This document shows, piece after piece, positions 12,301 to 20,631 of a stretch of DNA of 64,000 nt. Source of the DNA: Phycisphaeraceae bacterium (GTDB taxonomy: Bacteria > Planctomycetota > Phycisphaerae > Phycisphaerales > UBA1924); the NCBI GenBank assembly GCA_019636795.1, contig JAHBWW010000002.1:372001-436000 (forward strand), written 5' to 3'. Made by a program: the position numbers and the translations under genes. The notes under the pieces are model-generated. The model had not been told where the DNA came from. It saw only the letters and a program-made list of their open reading frames with translations, and did no database searches. Positions within the stretch are counted from its first letter, which is position 1, and each line of letters begins with the position of its first letter.

Positions 12301-14187
12301 GTACGAAACACGCCGCCCATCAACAAGCATCGTTCCCGATGTCGGCCCAAGCATGACCTCAGCACGCACTTCAACATCGGTCGGACCCACCGTCGCGCCA
12401 GCCAACATCGATTCAACATTCACCAGTAGATGCTGCAAATGAGCCTCGACGCTCCCGCCCTGTTCCACCACCACGCCCGAAGCCTCAAACAGCCTCGTCA
12501 GCAAAGGACCAAGCGTCCCGATGCGCAACTCACCCGCCGGGTCATCCGAACGCAGCGTCGAACCTTCCAGAAGCAAGTGAATCTCGCCGTTCACGTTGGT
12601 CGATTCAACGAGTCCTGCAAAACGTGACACTCCCTCCATCACCCGCCCGACATCGCCACGCACCGTCAGCGTGGGGCCAACCTCCTGTTGCAGATTCACA
12701 CCACTCGCAGCCACAAACGGCTGGAGCACCGCCGTATCCACGCCAGTCACCGCCATCGACCCCGTCACACCCTGCAAGCCATCCTCGCGCAGAATCCCAC
12801 GGTCATCCACCAGCCCATTCGCCAACAGATCCAGATTCAGCTGCCCGCCCGCACGCCCATTCACTTCGAAGCCCACGCTTCCCGTCGCCCGCGCACTCTC
12901 AGCCAGCGTTGCCGATTCCAGTTTCAGCAGTAGCGCACTCGTCGACACACGCCGCACCGAAGCCTCATCCTCCCCAAACCGCACCACCGCCTCCATCGGC
13001 GTCACGTCCACCTGAGCCCTGACTCCCGCAAAACCCAGCGACGCTGGCGCAAGCGGATACACAAACTCCGATACCTCGATCGTCACGCCAGGCATCGCCT
13101 GCACATCGAGCGACCCCGCCGTCACCTCCGTCAGCCACGCCCGATCAATCGCCTCTAGCGCTTCCTTCGACAGGCTCGCGCGAATCCCCTTGCGACTCGA
13201 TATCGCATCACTTCGCACATCAACCGCCCCAGCCACCTTCACATGCTGCGCGCTCACATCGACATCAATCGCCAGCGCATCAAACTTCCCCTTTGCCGCA
13301 ATCGTCCCCGACACAGGCGAACCAAACGCCCGCGACAAGTCCATCGGCACATCCAGCAGCACATCGGCCAACGCCGCATCCAGCCGTGTGAGCGTCACCG
13401 TTGCATCAAGCACCGCCTTGCGATCGTCCACCACGCCATCAGCGCCGACCAGATCAGCGATCGACACATTCATCCCGATCGCACCGGCTCCCGCCGTTCG
13501 CCCAGTGCGGTCCTCACTCCCGAGCGAACTTTCCAACTTCAGCGTGATCGGAGAACCCGGCGCAAACGCACCCGAGCCCTTGATCGGCGACAAAGTCACA
13601 TACCGCAGGCCCGCAGCCTCGATCGCCGGATCCGCGTACGTCACGTTCAACGCATCCAAATTCAATTTCGCACGCAGTTTCGCCGGCACACTCGCCTGCT
13701 TCGGCGTGCCCGCCCCGCCGCCGCCACCGGGTCGCGCCTCTGGTTTGATCTCAGCCGACGGCGCAATCAGGGCATCGAGCAGATTGATCCGCCCCGCTGC
13801 ATCGCGCCGAACCATCGCATGACCCTTCACCCCGATTGTGCCCAGGTCACGCCCGCCAAACGCGAGTGCCATCAGCCCCACATCGGCCGAGACATCCACA
13901 TCCGCGATTCGCGTCCCAGACCCATCAAGCACACGCAGCCCGTGCACACGCTGAGGCCCAAACCACGACAACGACACCGAACGCACATCGATCGATCCCG
14001 AAATCGCTTCCGATCCCTTCGACGCCACAATCGAACCCGCGAAGACCGACGCGATCGCGGGTGCAAACACCACCAGTCCGCCGACCAGCAGCACAAACGA
14101 CCCCAAAATCAGCAGCACAACCTTGCGGCGTTTCCGCTTCGTACGCACAGCCCCAGCATCCGTCCACGCAGTGCCATCCTTGGACAT
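9319..14187 (-). CDS. Giant AsmA/TamB-like envelope protein
   Basis: The 1622-residue protein has a basic cytoplasmic N-terminus (KRKRRK), one membrane anchor (about residues 22-48, VVLLILGSFVLLVGGLVVF) and a very long beta-rich periplasmic region. The first part reads like AsmA family proteins: GSIDVRSVSLSWFGPQRVHG, then IADVDVSADVGLMAL and GTIGVKGHAMVRRDAAGRI. Repeated alternating beta segments suggest a repeating beta-groove architecture, as in TamB, YdbH and AsmA-like proteins thought to carry lipids across the periplasm (family knowledge). The region near the C-terminus (KLTGQRALGEIGGDISPFDV) resembles the conserved end of such proteins. The tail is glycine-rich. GGGAGG precedes the ATG. 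It follows nusG on the same strand after 185 bases. Substrate and partners are not evident. Confidence 0.75.
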   Translation of the reverse strand: MSKDGTAWTDAGAVRTKRKRRKVVLLILGSFVLLVGGLVVFAPAIASVFAGSIVASKGSEAISGSIDVRSVSLSWFGPQRVHGLRVLDGSGTRIADVDVSADVGLMALAFGGRDLGTIGVKGHAMVRRDAAGRINLLDALIAPSAEIKPEARPGGGGGAGTPKQASVPAKLRAKLNLDALNVTYADPAIEAAGLRYVTLSPIKGSGAFAPGSPITLKLESSLGSEDRTGRTAGAGAIGMNVSIADLVGADGVVDDRKAVLDATVTLTRLDAALADVLLDVPMDLSRAFGSPVSGTIAAKGKFDALAIDVDVSAQHVKVAGAVDVRSDAISSRKGIRASLSKEALEAIDRAWLTEVTAGSLDVQAMPGVTIEVSEFVYPLAPASLGFAGVRAQVDVTPMEAVVRFGEDEASVRRVSTSALLLKLESATLAESARATGSVGFEVNGRAGGQLNLDLLANGLVDDRGILREDGLQGVTGSMAVTGVDTAVLQPFVAASGVNLQQEVGPTLTVRGDVGRVMEGVSRFAGLVESTNVNGEIHLLLEGSTLRSDDPAGELRIGTLGPLLTRLFEASGVVVEQGGSVEAHLQHLLVNVESMLAGATVGPTDVEVRAEVMLGPTSGTMLVDGRRVSYAINQVGALMEFAGPARAARIRSVASGKFDGQPAGQAAAEFRIDGVVGNEGGWSFGFPSAVVGRAELVGVSTAIAEPFLRASGVDAGALVGPTVDLELEAASLGGGTTQIKLGLTSERLLADGAFLLREEAVSLDPAGFTLSHAGLGELLGSMVDLGEQASIRREGGSLEFSLSRFVLPLDRATRQPLIERLDLASRVAVRTVFVDLPGVEQRMAPELRQIVLNTRVRPGEVFKTDITAVLYNERQQIRGAGEIEVPGLMAALGGGEWAVPALSPRGKVSFAEIPASLLAQLIRLGNIEGIDANALAADIAGANFSVNATVESSAVTVAAVSAKGERLDLNAKATMSDKPIEAEFGAEVRLSRPSMEQVMRAFLPEMADTVRVSGATALRAQGTLKNGREVDLTASTSALTLEGLDASALRVTTNAKTRLVLREADDTTSAMPITVNAQSTIENAERARIGEIRADVATTIGAEVAGPVRGNVVATGLRTAWADRLLGSDDLYQGLLGDTVGVNAEASVDAATESTKVVATFTAPALREMSAVHATMRSGAIVLDRPVTAKWRGDERWISRRFAQSMGDKAPSVTGGVELDLDVRQLSLPSSERAVEGIGFAVDMVARVPQFDVVLPGGQKRAFRRLLVTAKSDRPGTMVDAEVSADVQLDAANAARAVDLKAQVMSLAQGGVLTPDKAYLNANGSIRHIPTSLVDALSGMNGWLTEMLGNEIQGELAVVRAPLEGGTISLEARTPTASTKITGSFRDDRADGVLENGFLVIDSGSYMQLSEIRQAFSKRVFGVVPIFAGVEKRDGAQAPSRIDISSARIPMSGAIEDMAFVLKASPGSLRYTLGGPIEGALKLTGQRALGEIGGDISPFDVSMAKGVVNYDNLAVPLGEFTFTSRGDIDVVKQRKNLLVMMPAGAFAVEAFGITGLAREFINGNVMVPMTNAGALDASRWTPDFSKATGDLFKPERLLDDAVKRGIQDLLRGNRGGGSGGGGG

Positions 14188-14372
14188 AACTCAAACACCT
14201 CCCATCACAGGCCGCAACGCGACTTTAGAGAGGATATGCCCAATTGACACCTCGCCAGCACAACTGCGACCGGTGCAAACGCATCACAGTCCACCGCAGG
14301 TGACGGCTCGTGTGAGCCTGTGTCGAGTCTATGTTCCGAGGCTCAGCCTAACAAGGCGCAGCCCAATTGGCC

Positions 14373-15032
14373 TCAGGCTTGATCCGCCTTGGCGATCTGC
14401 CACTCTTCGAGTTCGATCGGTGCCTGGCGACCAAATATCGTCACCAGCACGCGGACCAGCCCCTTCTCGGGAACCAGCTCGTCCACCGTGCCCTCATAAC
14501 TCTCGAAAGGCCCCTCGCGAATCACCACGTGCTCGCCCTTCTCGAAAACCAGCTTGATCATCGGCTCGTCTTCGGGCTTGCGCGAATCAAGCAGCATCTT
14601 CTCGATCTCGTGTTCCTTCATCGGCGTCGGACGCCCGGCTGTGCCCACGAAATCGCCAACACCCGTCGTTTCCTTGATCAGGAAGAACACGTCCTGCGGA
14701 ATGCGCCCGTCATCTTCGAGCCTCATCTCCACAAACACATATCCCGGATACAGCTTCGTCTCCGTAATGCGCTGCTTCCCGCCCTTGATCGTCTTCGTCT
14801 TCTCCGTCGGCACCAGAATCCGCCCCACCAGGTGCTCCATCGACTCGATCTGCACCTTGCGCAGCAGCGTGTCGCGCACCGAACTCTCCTTGTTCGACGC
14901 AACACGCAGTACGAACCAGTTCATGCCCTCCCGGCACATCGGCTCCTGCTCATCGATCAACCCCGTCCGCTCGTCAGGGCGTCCGTCGAGCGCCATTGCA
15001 TCCTTCTGATTCTCGTTCTTGCGTTCTGCCAT
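14373..15032 (-). CDS. nusG: Transcription termination/antitermination factor NusG
   Basis: Start chosen at the internal Met (MAERKNENQKD), because the frame continuing to 15104 would overlap secE. The 219-residue product has the NusG N-terminal domain (MNWFVLRVASNKESSVRDTL, then LYPGYVFVEMRLED) and the C-terminal KOW domain (EKGEHVVIREGPFESYEGTV). NusG binds RNA polymerase, couples it to Rho or the ribosome, and takes part in rRNA antitermination. It has an N-terminal extension of about 35 charged residues, common outside proteobacteria. It lies 22 bases after secE, so the two probably share a transcript. The ribosomal protein genes rplK-rplA that usually follow are absent. Confidence 0.95.
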   Translation of the reverse strand: MAERKNENQKDAMALDGRPDERTGLIDEQEPMCREGMNWFVLRVASNKESSVRDTLLRKVQIESMEHLVGRILVPTEKTKTIKGGKQRITETKLYPGYVFVEMRLEDDGRIPQDVFFLIKETTGVGDFVGTAGRPTPMKEHEIEKMLLDSRKPEDEPMIKLVFEKGEHVVIREGPFESYEGTVDELVPEKGLVRVLVTIFGRQAPIELEEWQIAKADQA

Positions 15033-15054
15033 GTGCCCAGTCCCCGCAGGAATC

Positions 15055-15735
15055 TCAGGATTCCAGTACGCCGACCAACTTGAAGAAGTACGAAAACACG
15101 ACATCGATCCCGAACAGAATGGTGGCGATCAGGAATGCTGCAACGATCACGACCTGCGTCGAGCCGATCACTTCCTTCTTCGTCGACCAGTTGACTTTCT
15201 TCATCTCCCCGTCTGTCGCAATCAGAAACTCCACCGTCTTGCGATTCGAACCCGTAAACCAGAACACAACCCCAGTGCCCAACAGAATGATCACACCCGC
15301 AACCGAAGCCTGCAGGTACAACTCCGGTATCAGAGGCACCGCCTGCACCCCGCTCACCGACGCCGCAAACTCATCGCCCTCCGAACGCACCGCCCGAACC
15401 GAACCAGCCGAAATATCGCTCGACTTGAGCGACAGATTGCGTACCTCCAGCGTCCCGGTTCGTTCCGTCGCAGCGGTATACATCCCGACCACCGCAGACC
15501 CGATCCGCTCGTCTGTGCCATCGTCCGATGCTCGCTCAAGCACCAGAATCATCTCAGGCGTCGGCGCCCCACGCAACACCGTGATCGAGGCACGATGGGC
15601 CTTGGCAGGCAGCCTGATCTCCTGCGCCTGGTCCCAGCCCCACCCCGCAGCCACAAAGAACAGAACGCCGACGAACACCGCCGACATCGTCCGTACCCAG
15701 TACCCTTGACCCTGCTTGTAGATCCCGAATGCCAT
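15055..15735 (-). CDS. secE: Preprotein translocase subunit SecE, long form
   Basis: The C-terminal 60 residues carry the SecE signature: an amphipathic helix with MKKVNWSTKKEVIGSTQVV followed by the conserved membrane helix (VIVAAFLIATILFGIDVVFS). SecE clamps SecY in the inner-membrane protein-conducting channel. The protein is 226 residues, against about 60-130 in most bacteria. Two extra membrane segments (about residues 16-33 and near 145-165) are separated by a roughly 110-residue region, likely outside the cytoplasm. The start is MAFGIYKQGQGYW at 15735. Placement before nusG and after tRNA-Trp supports the call. Confidence 0.92.
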   Translation of the reverse strand: MAFGIYKQGQGYWVRTMSAVFVGVLFFVAAGWGWDQAQEIRLPAKAHRASITVLRGAPTPEMILVLERASDDGTDERIGSAVVGMYTAATERTGTLEVRNLSLKSSDISAGSVRAVRSEGDEFAASVSGVQAVPLIPELYLQASVAGVIILLGTGVVFWFTGSNRKTVEFLIATDGEMKKVNWSTKKEVIGSTQVVIVAAFLIATILFGIDVVFSYFFKLVGVLES

Positions 15736-15823
15736 GCCAATCCTTCCGCAACGCCGCGGGCCGGTTTCGCCGTCCGGTTTCGTGTCGAACAATCCGCACT
15801 ATTGCAAGACGCAACGGCGGGAA

Positions 15824-15896
<73 letters not shown>

Positions 15897-15953
15897 AGCG
15901 GGCAGAAACGAACCGAACCCCCGCAAGACGCCTCGGGAGTGCGGCTCGCGCGC

Positions 15954-16136
15954 TCACTTGCGCTTGATCTTGTGCAGCGTGTGCTTCCTGAGCCTCGGGC
16001 AGTACTTGTTCATGCCAGCCTTCAACTCCTCCGGAATGCCGCCCTTGACATTCACAGAAGTACGATAGTTGAGGTCACCGGTCTCGGTGCACTGAAGCCA
16101 GACATACTCGCGAGCGGCACCCTTCTTCTTGGCCAT
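15954..16136 (-). CDS. rpmG: 50S ribosomal protein L33
   Basis: This 60-residue basic protein begins MAKKKGAAREYVWLQCTETG and contains NYRTSVNVKG and the C-terminal KYCPRLRKHTLHKIKRK, the L33 pattern. Only two cysteines remain (C16 and C46), so this is not the zinc-binding CxxC/CxxC form. GGAG lies about 8 bases before the ATG. It lies between the tuf terminator and tRNA-Trp. Confidence 0.93.
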   Translation of the reverse strand: MAKKKGAAREYVWLQCTETGDLNYRTSVNVKGGIPEELKAGMNKYCPRLRKHTLHKIKRK

Positions 16137-16183
16137 CCGAGAACTCCGGTCGAAAAAAGTCCCACACGAGCGTATCGACGCCC

Positions 16184-16220
16184 GAAAAAACCATGCCGGC
16201 CGCTTTCACGACCGGAATGG
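16184..16220 (-). terminator. Rho-independent terminator after tuf
   Basis: On the minus strand, CCATTCCGG (16220-16212) pairs with CCGGCATGG (16199-16191) with one mismatch. TTTTTTC follows. It separates tuf from rpmG, so the downstream genes are either read through or use another promoter. Confidence 0.7.
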
Positions 16221-16232
16221 ATCAGTCTTCAA

Positions 16233-17435
16233 CTACTCAATGATCTCAGTCACCGTGCCCGAGCCGATCGTGCGACCGCCCTCACGCACCGCGAACCGAA
16301 GCCCCGGCTCCATCGCCACCGGCTTGTCGATCAGGTCAATTTCCATTTCCACATTGTCGCCAGGCATGCACATTTCCGCACCACCAAGCAACTTCACCGC
16401 ACCAGTCACGTCCGTCGTACGGAAGTAGAACTGCGGGCGATACCCCGAGAAGAACGGAGTGTGGCGGCCACCCTCCTCCTTCGTCAGGATGTACACCTGG
16501 CCCTTGAACTTCGTGTGCGGCTTGATCGAGTTCGGCTTGCAGATCACCTGCCCGCGCTCAATCTGGTTCTTTTCAATACCACGCAGCAGCACGCCCACAT
16601 TGTCGCCCGCCTGACCCTGGTCCAGCGTCTTGTTGAACATTTCAACACCAGTCACCGTCGTCGCAAGGTTTGCCTTCGACAATCCGACGATTTCCGCCGC
16701 ATCGCCAACCTTCACCACGCCACGCTCGATACGACCCGTCGCAACCGTACCACGACCCTTGATCGAAAACACGTCTTCGACCGAGATCAGGAACGGCTTG
16801 TCAATCTCACGCGTCGGCTCCGGAATGAACGAGTCCAGCGCGTCAAACAGATCGTCGATCGGCTTGCACACCGCATCATCACGCGGATTCCCGATCGCAG
16901 CATGCGCCTGCCCACGAATCACCGGCGTGTCGTCGCCCGGGAAGTTGTACTTGCTCAGCAGCTCGCGGACTTCCATCTCCACAAGCTCCAGCAGTTCCGG
17001 GTCGTCCACAAGGTCAACCTTGTTCAGGAACACCACGATGTGCGGCACACCCACCTGGCGAGCAAGCAGCACGTGCTCACGAGTCTGAGGCATCGGGCCG
17101 TCGGCAGCCGACACCACCAGAATCGCCCCGTCCATCTGCGCAGCACCCGTAATCATGTTCTTCACAAAGTCGGCGTGGCCCGGACAGTCCACGTGCGCAT
17201 AGTGCCGATTCGCCGTCTGGTACTCCGTGTGCGACGACGCAATCGTCACCGTCTTGTTCGCGTCACGAACCGTACCGCCCTTCGTGATTTCGGCGTAGCT
17301 CTTCACCTCGCCGCCGAAACGAACCGCAGAACGGGCCGAAAGAGCGGCCGTCAGCGTGCTCTTGCCATGGTCAATGTGACCGATCGTGCCGACATTCACG
17401 TGCGGCTTGTTGCGTTCGAACGTTCCTTTCGCCAT
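16233..17435 (-). CDS. tuf: Translation elongation factor EF-Tu
   Basis: The 400-residue GTPase delivers aminoacyl-tRNA to the ribosome. GTP-binding motifs are visible: GHIDHGKST (P-loop), [20 protein letters not shown] (switch II) and NKVD. The domain 2 and 3 signatures [13 protein letters not shown] and [15 protein letters not shown] follow. The length is normal for EF-Tu (about 394-400). GAGG precedes the ATG start [19 protein letters not shown]. The tRNA-Thr gene lies 285 bases upstream on the same strand, matching the thrT-tuf arrangement of many bacteria. No second tuf is in the window. Confidence 0.98.
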   Translation of the reverse strand: MAKGTFERNKPHVNVGTIGHIDHGKSTLTAALSARSAVRFGGEVKSYAEITKGGTVRDANKTVTIASSHTEYQTANRHYAHVDCPGHADFVKNMITGAAQMDGAILVVSAADGPMPQTREHVLLARQVGVPHIVVFLNKVDLVDDPELLELVEMEVRELLSKYNFPGDDTPVIRGQAHAAIGNPRDDAVCKPIDDLFDALDSFIPEPTREIDKPFLISVEDVFSIKGRGTVATGRIERGVVKVGDAAEIVGLSKANLATTVTGVEMFNKTLDQGQAGDNVGVLLRGIEKNQIERGQVICKPNSIKPHTKFKGQVYILTKEEGGRHTPFFSGYRPQFYFRTTDVTGAVKLLGGAEMCMPGDNVEMEIDLIDKPVAMEPGLRFAVREGGRTIGSGTVTEIIE

Positions 17436-17720
17436 CGCGGAAATCCTCGCTTGAACCCGTGTTCAGTGTGCCCGATCGCTCGGACGCCCTCTGGTTGCCG
17501 TCCAGTACACCATCTCAGGAACTTCTGCAGGGGCCGGACGTGACCCATGCTCGAAGAGGCCGACGTCGACCCACTTCCCGAGAACCAATCTTTCCCGTCA
17601 AACCAACCGGTTTCGACCCCCGCCTCCGCCCGATTCAATCATCGAACGCGACCGACAGCCAAACCACATTCCCAACAGCCGCCCCGATCGCAGCCCCTAA
17701 AGAATAGGCGCCACTCCCAA

Positions 17721-17792
17721 AGCCGCTGGCGGGATTTGAACCCGCGACCTCACCCTTACCAAGGGTGCGCTCTACCACTGAGCTACAGCGGC
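17721..17792 (-). tRNA. trnT: tRNA-Thr (GGT anticodon)
   Basis: On the minus strand the acceptor arms GCCGCTG and CAGCGGC pair perfectly. The anticodon stem-loop is CACCC-TTGGTAA-GGGTG with anticodon GGT, and the T arm is CGCGG-GTTCAAA-TCCCG. It is 72 nt long, with no encoded CCA. It is the first gene of the tRNA-Thr/tuf unit. Confidence 0.96.
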
Positions 17793-17845
17793 AATCAAGC
17801 CCCTTACCGACTCCCGCCACAGCACTCCCATCGAGCGCGGCCAAC

Positions 17846-17873
17846 ATCATAGTTCCGCCCCGCCAAGGGTCAA
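17846..17873 (-). promoter_or_regulatory. Predicted promoter of the tRNA-Thr/tuf unit
   Basis: Read on the minus strand, TTGACC (17873-17868) and TATGAT (17851-17846) are separated by 16 bases. The -10 lies 53 bases before the 5' end of tRNA-Thr. This is one of the best sigma-70-like matches in the window. Confidence 0.75.
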
Positions 17874-17917
17874 CCCACTTCCACCCCAACTCCGACACAA
17901 CACACCACCCCCAAACC

Positions 17918-18460
17918 CTACCGCCCCTGATCCTCATCATTCACCCGATCAATCAGCCTCGAAACCTTCTCAGGCGTCAAGTCCTCATGCAGATGCTCAT
18001 CAATCAACGCCGCAGGAGCAGTCCCGCAACTCCCAAGACACTCAAGCTCAATCAACGTGTACCGCCCATCCTCCGTCGTCTCCCCGATATCAATCCCCAA
18101 TTTCGCCTTGAACGCCTCCGAAACCTCCCGCTGCCCGCAAAACTCACACGCAATCGACCGACAAACCGACACAAGGTGTTTACCCTTGGGCTTCAGCCAG
18201 TACTCTTCATAAAACGAAGCCGTATCAAAAACATCCGCAGGCGGAAGCCCTAGGCATTCCGCTATCTCTAGCATCGCTTGCTGAGGAATCCACCCATACT
18301 CATGCTGAATCATGTGCAACGCAGGAAGCAACGCCCCCTTCTTCGTCTCGAATCGGGGAAGGTAGCTCGACACCAGTTCCTTCCTCATCGCCTCAGTCAG
18401 GTACGGCTGTTCCCGGCGCTCCACCCGTTCGTCAGCAGAATTCTTCGTCGTCCAAGCCAT
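17918..18460 (-). CDS. nuoE: NADH dehydrogenase subunit E-like 2Fe-2S protein (24 kDa)
   Basis: Start set at ATG 18460 (MAWTTKNSADERVER), preceded by GGAGG 9 bases upstream; the frame's extension to 18658 is not protein-like. The 180-residue product matches NuoE: LLPALHMIQHEYGWIP, then FYEEYWLKPKGKH, and four cysteines for a thioredoxin-fold 2Fe-2S cluster in SVCRSIACEFCG and ECLGSCG. NuoE works with NuoF in the NADH-oxidising arm of complex I, or in NAD-dependent hydrogenases and formate dehydrogenases. No nuoF or other complex I gene is adjacent, so the partner complex cannot be deduced. It is transcribed towards the tuf promoter region. Confidence 0.88.
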   Translation of the reverse strand: MAWTTKNSADERVERREQPYLTEAMRKELVSSYLPRFETKKGALLPALHMIQHEYGWIPQQAMLEIAECLGLPPADVFDTASFYEEYWLKPKGKHLVSVCRSIACEFCGQREVSEAFKAKLGIDIGETTEDGRYTLIELECLGSCGTAPAALIDEHLHEDLTPEKVSRLIDRVNDEDQGR

Positions 18461-18635
18461 GACAACAAACCTCCGATTTCGGCTCCATCGTAGCCGATCA
18501 AGAATCTGGTTGTTGATCGTTCTCCAACCGTGACAACCGCAAGCCTCTATCGCTTCCAAACTGGCAGTAATCTGATCGCGAACAAACGTCCGGTTTCGCC
18601 GATCAACATTCCGATTCACCCGAAAGGAGCATTCC

Positions 18636-18995
18636 ATGGCCATCCCCTCCATACTCAAGCCTCAGATGGGATCCGTTCAATCCCCCGTCTTGGCCCCCAT
18701 GGGCGCCCCCGCGCCAGTTCCGATCCCCTACGCCAACATGGCCCAGAACGCCGGTGCCACCTCCAAGCCGGCTCTCATGCAGGCCGCCCAGGTCCAGCAA
18801 AAGCAAATCGCATACAACCCCAAACTCAACCCCAAGTACGACGCAAAGGCCAACAACGCATCGGCCGGTTCAACCTCCATGGCCGTCGACCCACGCGCCG
18901 GCGCAGGCCAAAGCCTCATCGGCAAAGATCTCGCCGCAGCAATCAGCCCCGCCGCAACACCCGCCGGAGCTGCTGCAAAACCCGCCGGAAAGTAA
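18636..18995 (+). CDS. Hypothetical 119-residue Ala/Pro-rich protein
   Basis: The ATG at 18636 has a good ribosome binding site (AAAGGAG, 7 bases before). The protein begins MAIPSILKPQMGSV and has a segment PVPIPYANMAQNAG, then a Gln/Lys-rich stretch and an Ala/Pro-rich tail. There is no signal peptide or membrane helix. The short PIPYxNxAQ stretch recalls the loop seen in PAAR-like DUF4150 proteins of contractile secretion systems, but the rest does not obviously match and no such system is nearby. It is divergent from nuoE. The function is unknown. Confidence 0.65.
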   Translation: MAIPSILKPQMGSVQSPVLAPMGAPAPVPIPYANMAQNAGATSKPALMQAAQVQQKQIAYNPKLNPKYDAKANNASAGSTSMAVDPRAGAGQSLIGKDLAAAISPAATPAGAAAKPAGK

Positions 18996-19039
18996 CTCCA
19001 CCTCAACTTCCTCATGCGTCACTCTCATACGATTGACCC

Positions 19040-19519
19040 ATGAACGTCATTCAGAAACTGCGATCCCTCGTCACCGAGATTCGCGACCGCAAAAACCCGA
19101 TCCAGTTCGTCGAGCAATGGGCGCTCGCTGCACGCCTGCTCGAACGCTTGCCTGTCGATCAAGCCGCCGTCAAGGCCGCATGTCGCGACCGCAATCTCGA
19201 CGCGCTCGACGCACTCGTCACGCACCTCGAAAACCCTTCCCCCGCCACACAAGCCCCCGCCACCCCCGCCGACGTCACCGACGCCGACAAATCAGCCGCC
19301 ATGCGCGCATTCCGCAAACGACTCAAACTCAGCCGACTCTCCGACGAATCCCGCATCGGCAACCGCCCAACCTCCAGCGGCAAAAGTTCCGACATCGACG
19401 CCATCCTCCCGCCCAACGACTTCCCAACTCACGTCTGGAAAGCCCTCGCCGCCGATGGCCGACTCGTCTACACCGGCCAGGGCTTCTACGCCCTGCCCGA
19501 AAACTCGCAAGAACCATAA
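19040..19519 (+). CDS. Hypothetical protein with a basic central and compact C-terminal domain
   Basis: The 159-residue protein reads like two parts. A helical N-terminal half (MNVIQKLRSLVTEIRDRKN) ends in a Pro/Ala linker. A C-terminal half contains AMRAFRKRLKLSRLSDESRI and a final IDAILPPNDFPTHVWKALA followed by LVYTGQGFYAL. I recall similar small C-terminal domains in other planctomycetes, but no function. No membrane segment or signal peptide is present. It lies 44 bases after the preceding hypothetical gene, in the same direction. Confidence 0.7.
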   Translation: MNVIQKLRSLVTEIRDRKNPIQFVEQWALAARLLERLPVDQAAVKAACRDRNLDALDALVTHLENPSPATQAPATPADVTDADKSAAMRAFRKRLKLSRLSDESRIGNRPTSSGKSSDIDAILPPNDFPTHVWKALAADGRLVYTGQGFYALPENSQEP

Positions 19520-19558
19520 CTCACGCATCGCACGACGCCGAACCGCCTATCCTCGTTC

Positions 19559-19750
19559 ATGGTCCCTTGGATCGTTCTGGCCATCGTCCTTTCGGTGCTC
19601 GGCGCCATCCTCACCATTGTCTGGTGGCGCGTCGGCGATCAATGGGCTGACGAAGAACATCGCCGCTTCAAGTCAAACCACGGCCCAGACAACACCACCC
19701 ACACCGTCATCCCCAACTTCCGCCGCGACGACACGCCACCCACCACCTGA
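19559..19750 (+). CDS. Small single-pass membrane protein
   Basis: The predicted 63-residue peptide has one strong membrane helix at the N-terminus (VPWIVLAIVLSVLGAILTIVWW) and a charged, Asp/Arg/Thr-rich tail. It fills the gap between two genes of the same strand, which supports it. No clear ribosome binding site precedes the ATG. The function is unknown. Confidence 0.5.
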   Translation: MVPWIVLAIVLSVLGAILTIVWWRVGDQWADEEHRRFKSNHGPDNTTHTVIPNFRRDDTPPTT

Positions 19751-19770
19751 TCCCGCCGCTATCGTCCACC

Positions 19771-20625
19771 GTGCCCCGCTACAAACTCACCATCGCCTAC
19801 GACGGCACCGACTTCCACGGCTGGCAGAAGCAATACCCCCGGGCCGAAGATCATCCCGATCACCACGACTCACCGCCCGCCGATCTCGATCACCTCACCC
19901 CAACTCCCGAAGGTCGCGTCGCCCTCCGCACCGTCCAAGGCATCGTCGAACACGCCGTTCAGACCGTCTGCCGCGAACGCATCATCCTCACCGGCGCAAG
20001 CCGCACCGATTCAGGCGTTCACGCACTCGGCCAAGTCGCCGCCTTCACCTCAAACCCCGATCCCGCCCGCGGCGTCGGCTGGCCAATTGATCGAACCTGC
20101 CAGACCCTCGTCCGCGCCCTCAATGGCTCGCTCCCACGCGATGTCCTCATCCGCGACGCCGCAATCGTCCCCGATACCTTCGACCCCATCGCCGACGCCA
20201 TCGCCAAGGAGTACACCTACACCTTCCTCGCCGGCCACGACCGCCCGCTCTGGGATCGTCGCTACCTCTTCCACACCTGGTACGACCTCGACCCCGCACT
20301 CATGCTCCAAGCCGCACGCGATTTCATCGGCCAGCACGACTTCGCCGCATTCGCACAGATCAGCCACGGCCGAAAAACCACCATCCGCTCCATCCACTCC
20401 TGCACCATCGAAACTCCCGCCCCCAATCGCATCATCCTCCGAGTCAGCGGCTCCGGTTTCCTCTACAACATGGTCCGCATCATCGCAGGCACACTCATGG
20501 AAGTCGGTCGCAGCCGCATCCCCGCCGACGCCATCCCCACCATCATCGCCTCCCGTGATCGCCGCCAGGCAGGCCCCACACTCCCCCCACAAGGCCTCCG
20601 CCTCGAGTGGATTCGTTACCCTTAG
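19771..20625 (+). CDS. truA: tRNA pseudouridine(38-40) synthase TruA
   Basis: TruA converts U38-U40 of many tRNAs to pseudouridine. The GTG start gives MPRYKLTIAYDGTDFHGWQK, the family N-terminus. The catalytic aspartate is D80 in GASRTDSGVHALGQVAAF. Later motifs are FHTWYDLD and SGFLYNMVRIIAGTLMEVG. The 284-residue length includes an insertion of about 20 residues after the first motif (PRAEDHPDHHDSPPADLDH), otherwise rare in TruA. It lies 7 bases ahead of the glycosyltransferase gene. Confidence 0.95.
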   Translation: MPRYKLTIAYDGTDFHGWQKQYPRAEDHPDHHDSPPADLDHLTPTPEGRVALRTVQGIVEHAVQTVCRERIILTGASRTDSGVHALGQVAAFTSNPDPARGVGWPIDRTCQTLVRALNGSLPRDVLIRDAAIVPDTFDPIADAIAKEYTYTFLAGHDRPLWDRRYLFHTWYDLDPALMLQAARDFIGQHDFAAFAQISHGRKTTIRSIHSCTIETPAPNRIILRVSGSGFLYNMVRIIAGTLMEVGRSRIPADAIPTIIASRDRRQAGPTLPPQGLRLEWIRYP

Positions 20626-20631
20626 ACACAC

